Assembly (NCBI GenBank): GCA_030248215.1
Contig: JASANG010001414.1
Location: forward strand, 706,501-770,500
Source of the DNA: Enoplolaimus lenunculus
Lineage: Eukaryota > Nematoda > Enoplea > Enoplida > Thoracostomopsidae
Direction of reading: 5' to 3'
Length of the DNA: 64,000 nucleotides
Shown here: positions 63,770 to 64,000 of the stretch, piece after piece
Layout: every line of letters starts with the position of its first letter
Position numbering within the stretch: the first letter of the stretch is position 1
Notes under the pieces: model-generated
What the model saw: only the letters and a program-made list of their open reading frames with translations
Told to the model about the DNA's origin: nothing
Database searches by the model: none
Made by a program: the position numbers and the translations under genes

Positions 63770-63956
63770 GGCCCCCAAGTTACTTTAAGGGGCGTCCAGG
63801 TTTCTGGTGGGTCTATAAAAGAGGAGTTTTAGATTCTAGATTACATTTTTTGCTTAGGCTTAGGCTTAAGCTTAGAAACATATTTTTTGCAACGCTTAGG
63901 CTTAGGCTTAGGAACACGCTTAAGCTACTGTTACGCCCCTAAAAGTAACATTGGGC
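63770..63956. mobile_element. hAT-like MITE, group A, exact 8-bp duplication
   Basis: GGCCCCCAAGTTACTTTAAG start and CCTAAAAGTAACATTGGG end; CAGTTTTC at 63762-63769 and 63957-63964. Confidence 0.88.
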
Positions 63957-64000
63957 CAGTTTTCTGTAACAGTAAGGTATTTTAGGCGGCCCTGAACATC

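Overview
The window is animal nuclear DNA: AT-rich, intron-rich and crowded with short non-autonomous DNA transposons. I joined exons by hand wherever reading frame, splice sites and family motifs agreed. The clearest gene is a degenerin-type DEG/ENaC channel of the UNC-8/DEL-1/MEC-4 group, which from memory is a nematode-type subfamily. A nematode or a close ecdysozoan relative is therefore my best guess. TTAGGC-like arrays (the nematode telomere unit) are common here, but they sit inside transposons and are weak evidence.

Layout. Bases 2-1429 (+) are a last exon of an unknown Ser/Asn/Thr-rich protein whose 5' part lies outside the window. Bases 1430-17412 hold only repeats plus one weak coding-like island. 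Bases 17413-43703 (+) hold the degenerin: 15 exons, 1,241 codons, both membrane segments, and a full cysteine-rich ectodomain. Its introns are full of transposons, and intron 1 is 9 kb. After 2.6 kb of 3' flank (a 23-bp minisatellite, hAT-like elements and an old repeat), bases 46295-61625 (-) hold a convergent ionotropic glutamate receptor. It lacks its 5' end, but 14 exons are identifiable, from the end of the amino-terminal domain to the C-tail.

Main result. The glutamate receptor has two homologous exons (56698-56972 and 55606-55883) for the same segment: the end of ligand-binding half S1 plus membrane helix M1. Both start in phase 0 and end in phase 2, so a transcript can use either one but not both. 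They are the only exons of the gene whose donors do not begin GTA. A decayed third copy of the exon end lies just downstream on the coding strand. The same gene has a lysine codon at the Q/R/N pore site, a decayed copy of the M4 exon, and a 68-bp satellite that appears to have grown from the M4 acceptor.

Mobile DNA. About 28 copies belong to one hAT-like non-autonomous group. They have ends GGCC(C/A)ATGT, 8-bp target duplications (five exact) and imperfect TTAGGC/GCCTAA interiors. Other families are TA-flanked MITEs, foldback elements, a CAGTGGCGGATCC-type hAT MITE, a 160-bp CCGTAGCCAGC family, and several minisatellites. No transposase gene, tRNA, rRNA or CRISPR was found.

The two channel genes act at neuronal or muscle membranes in known relatives. 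Nothing in the sequence shows that they work together.
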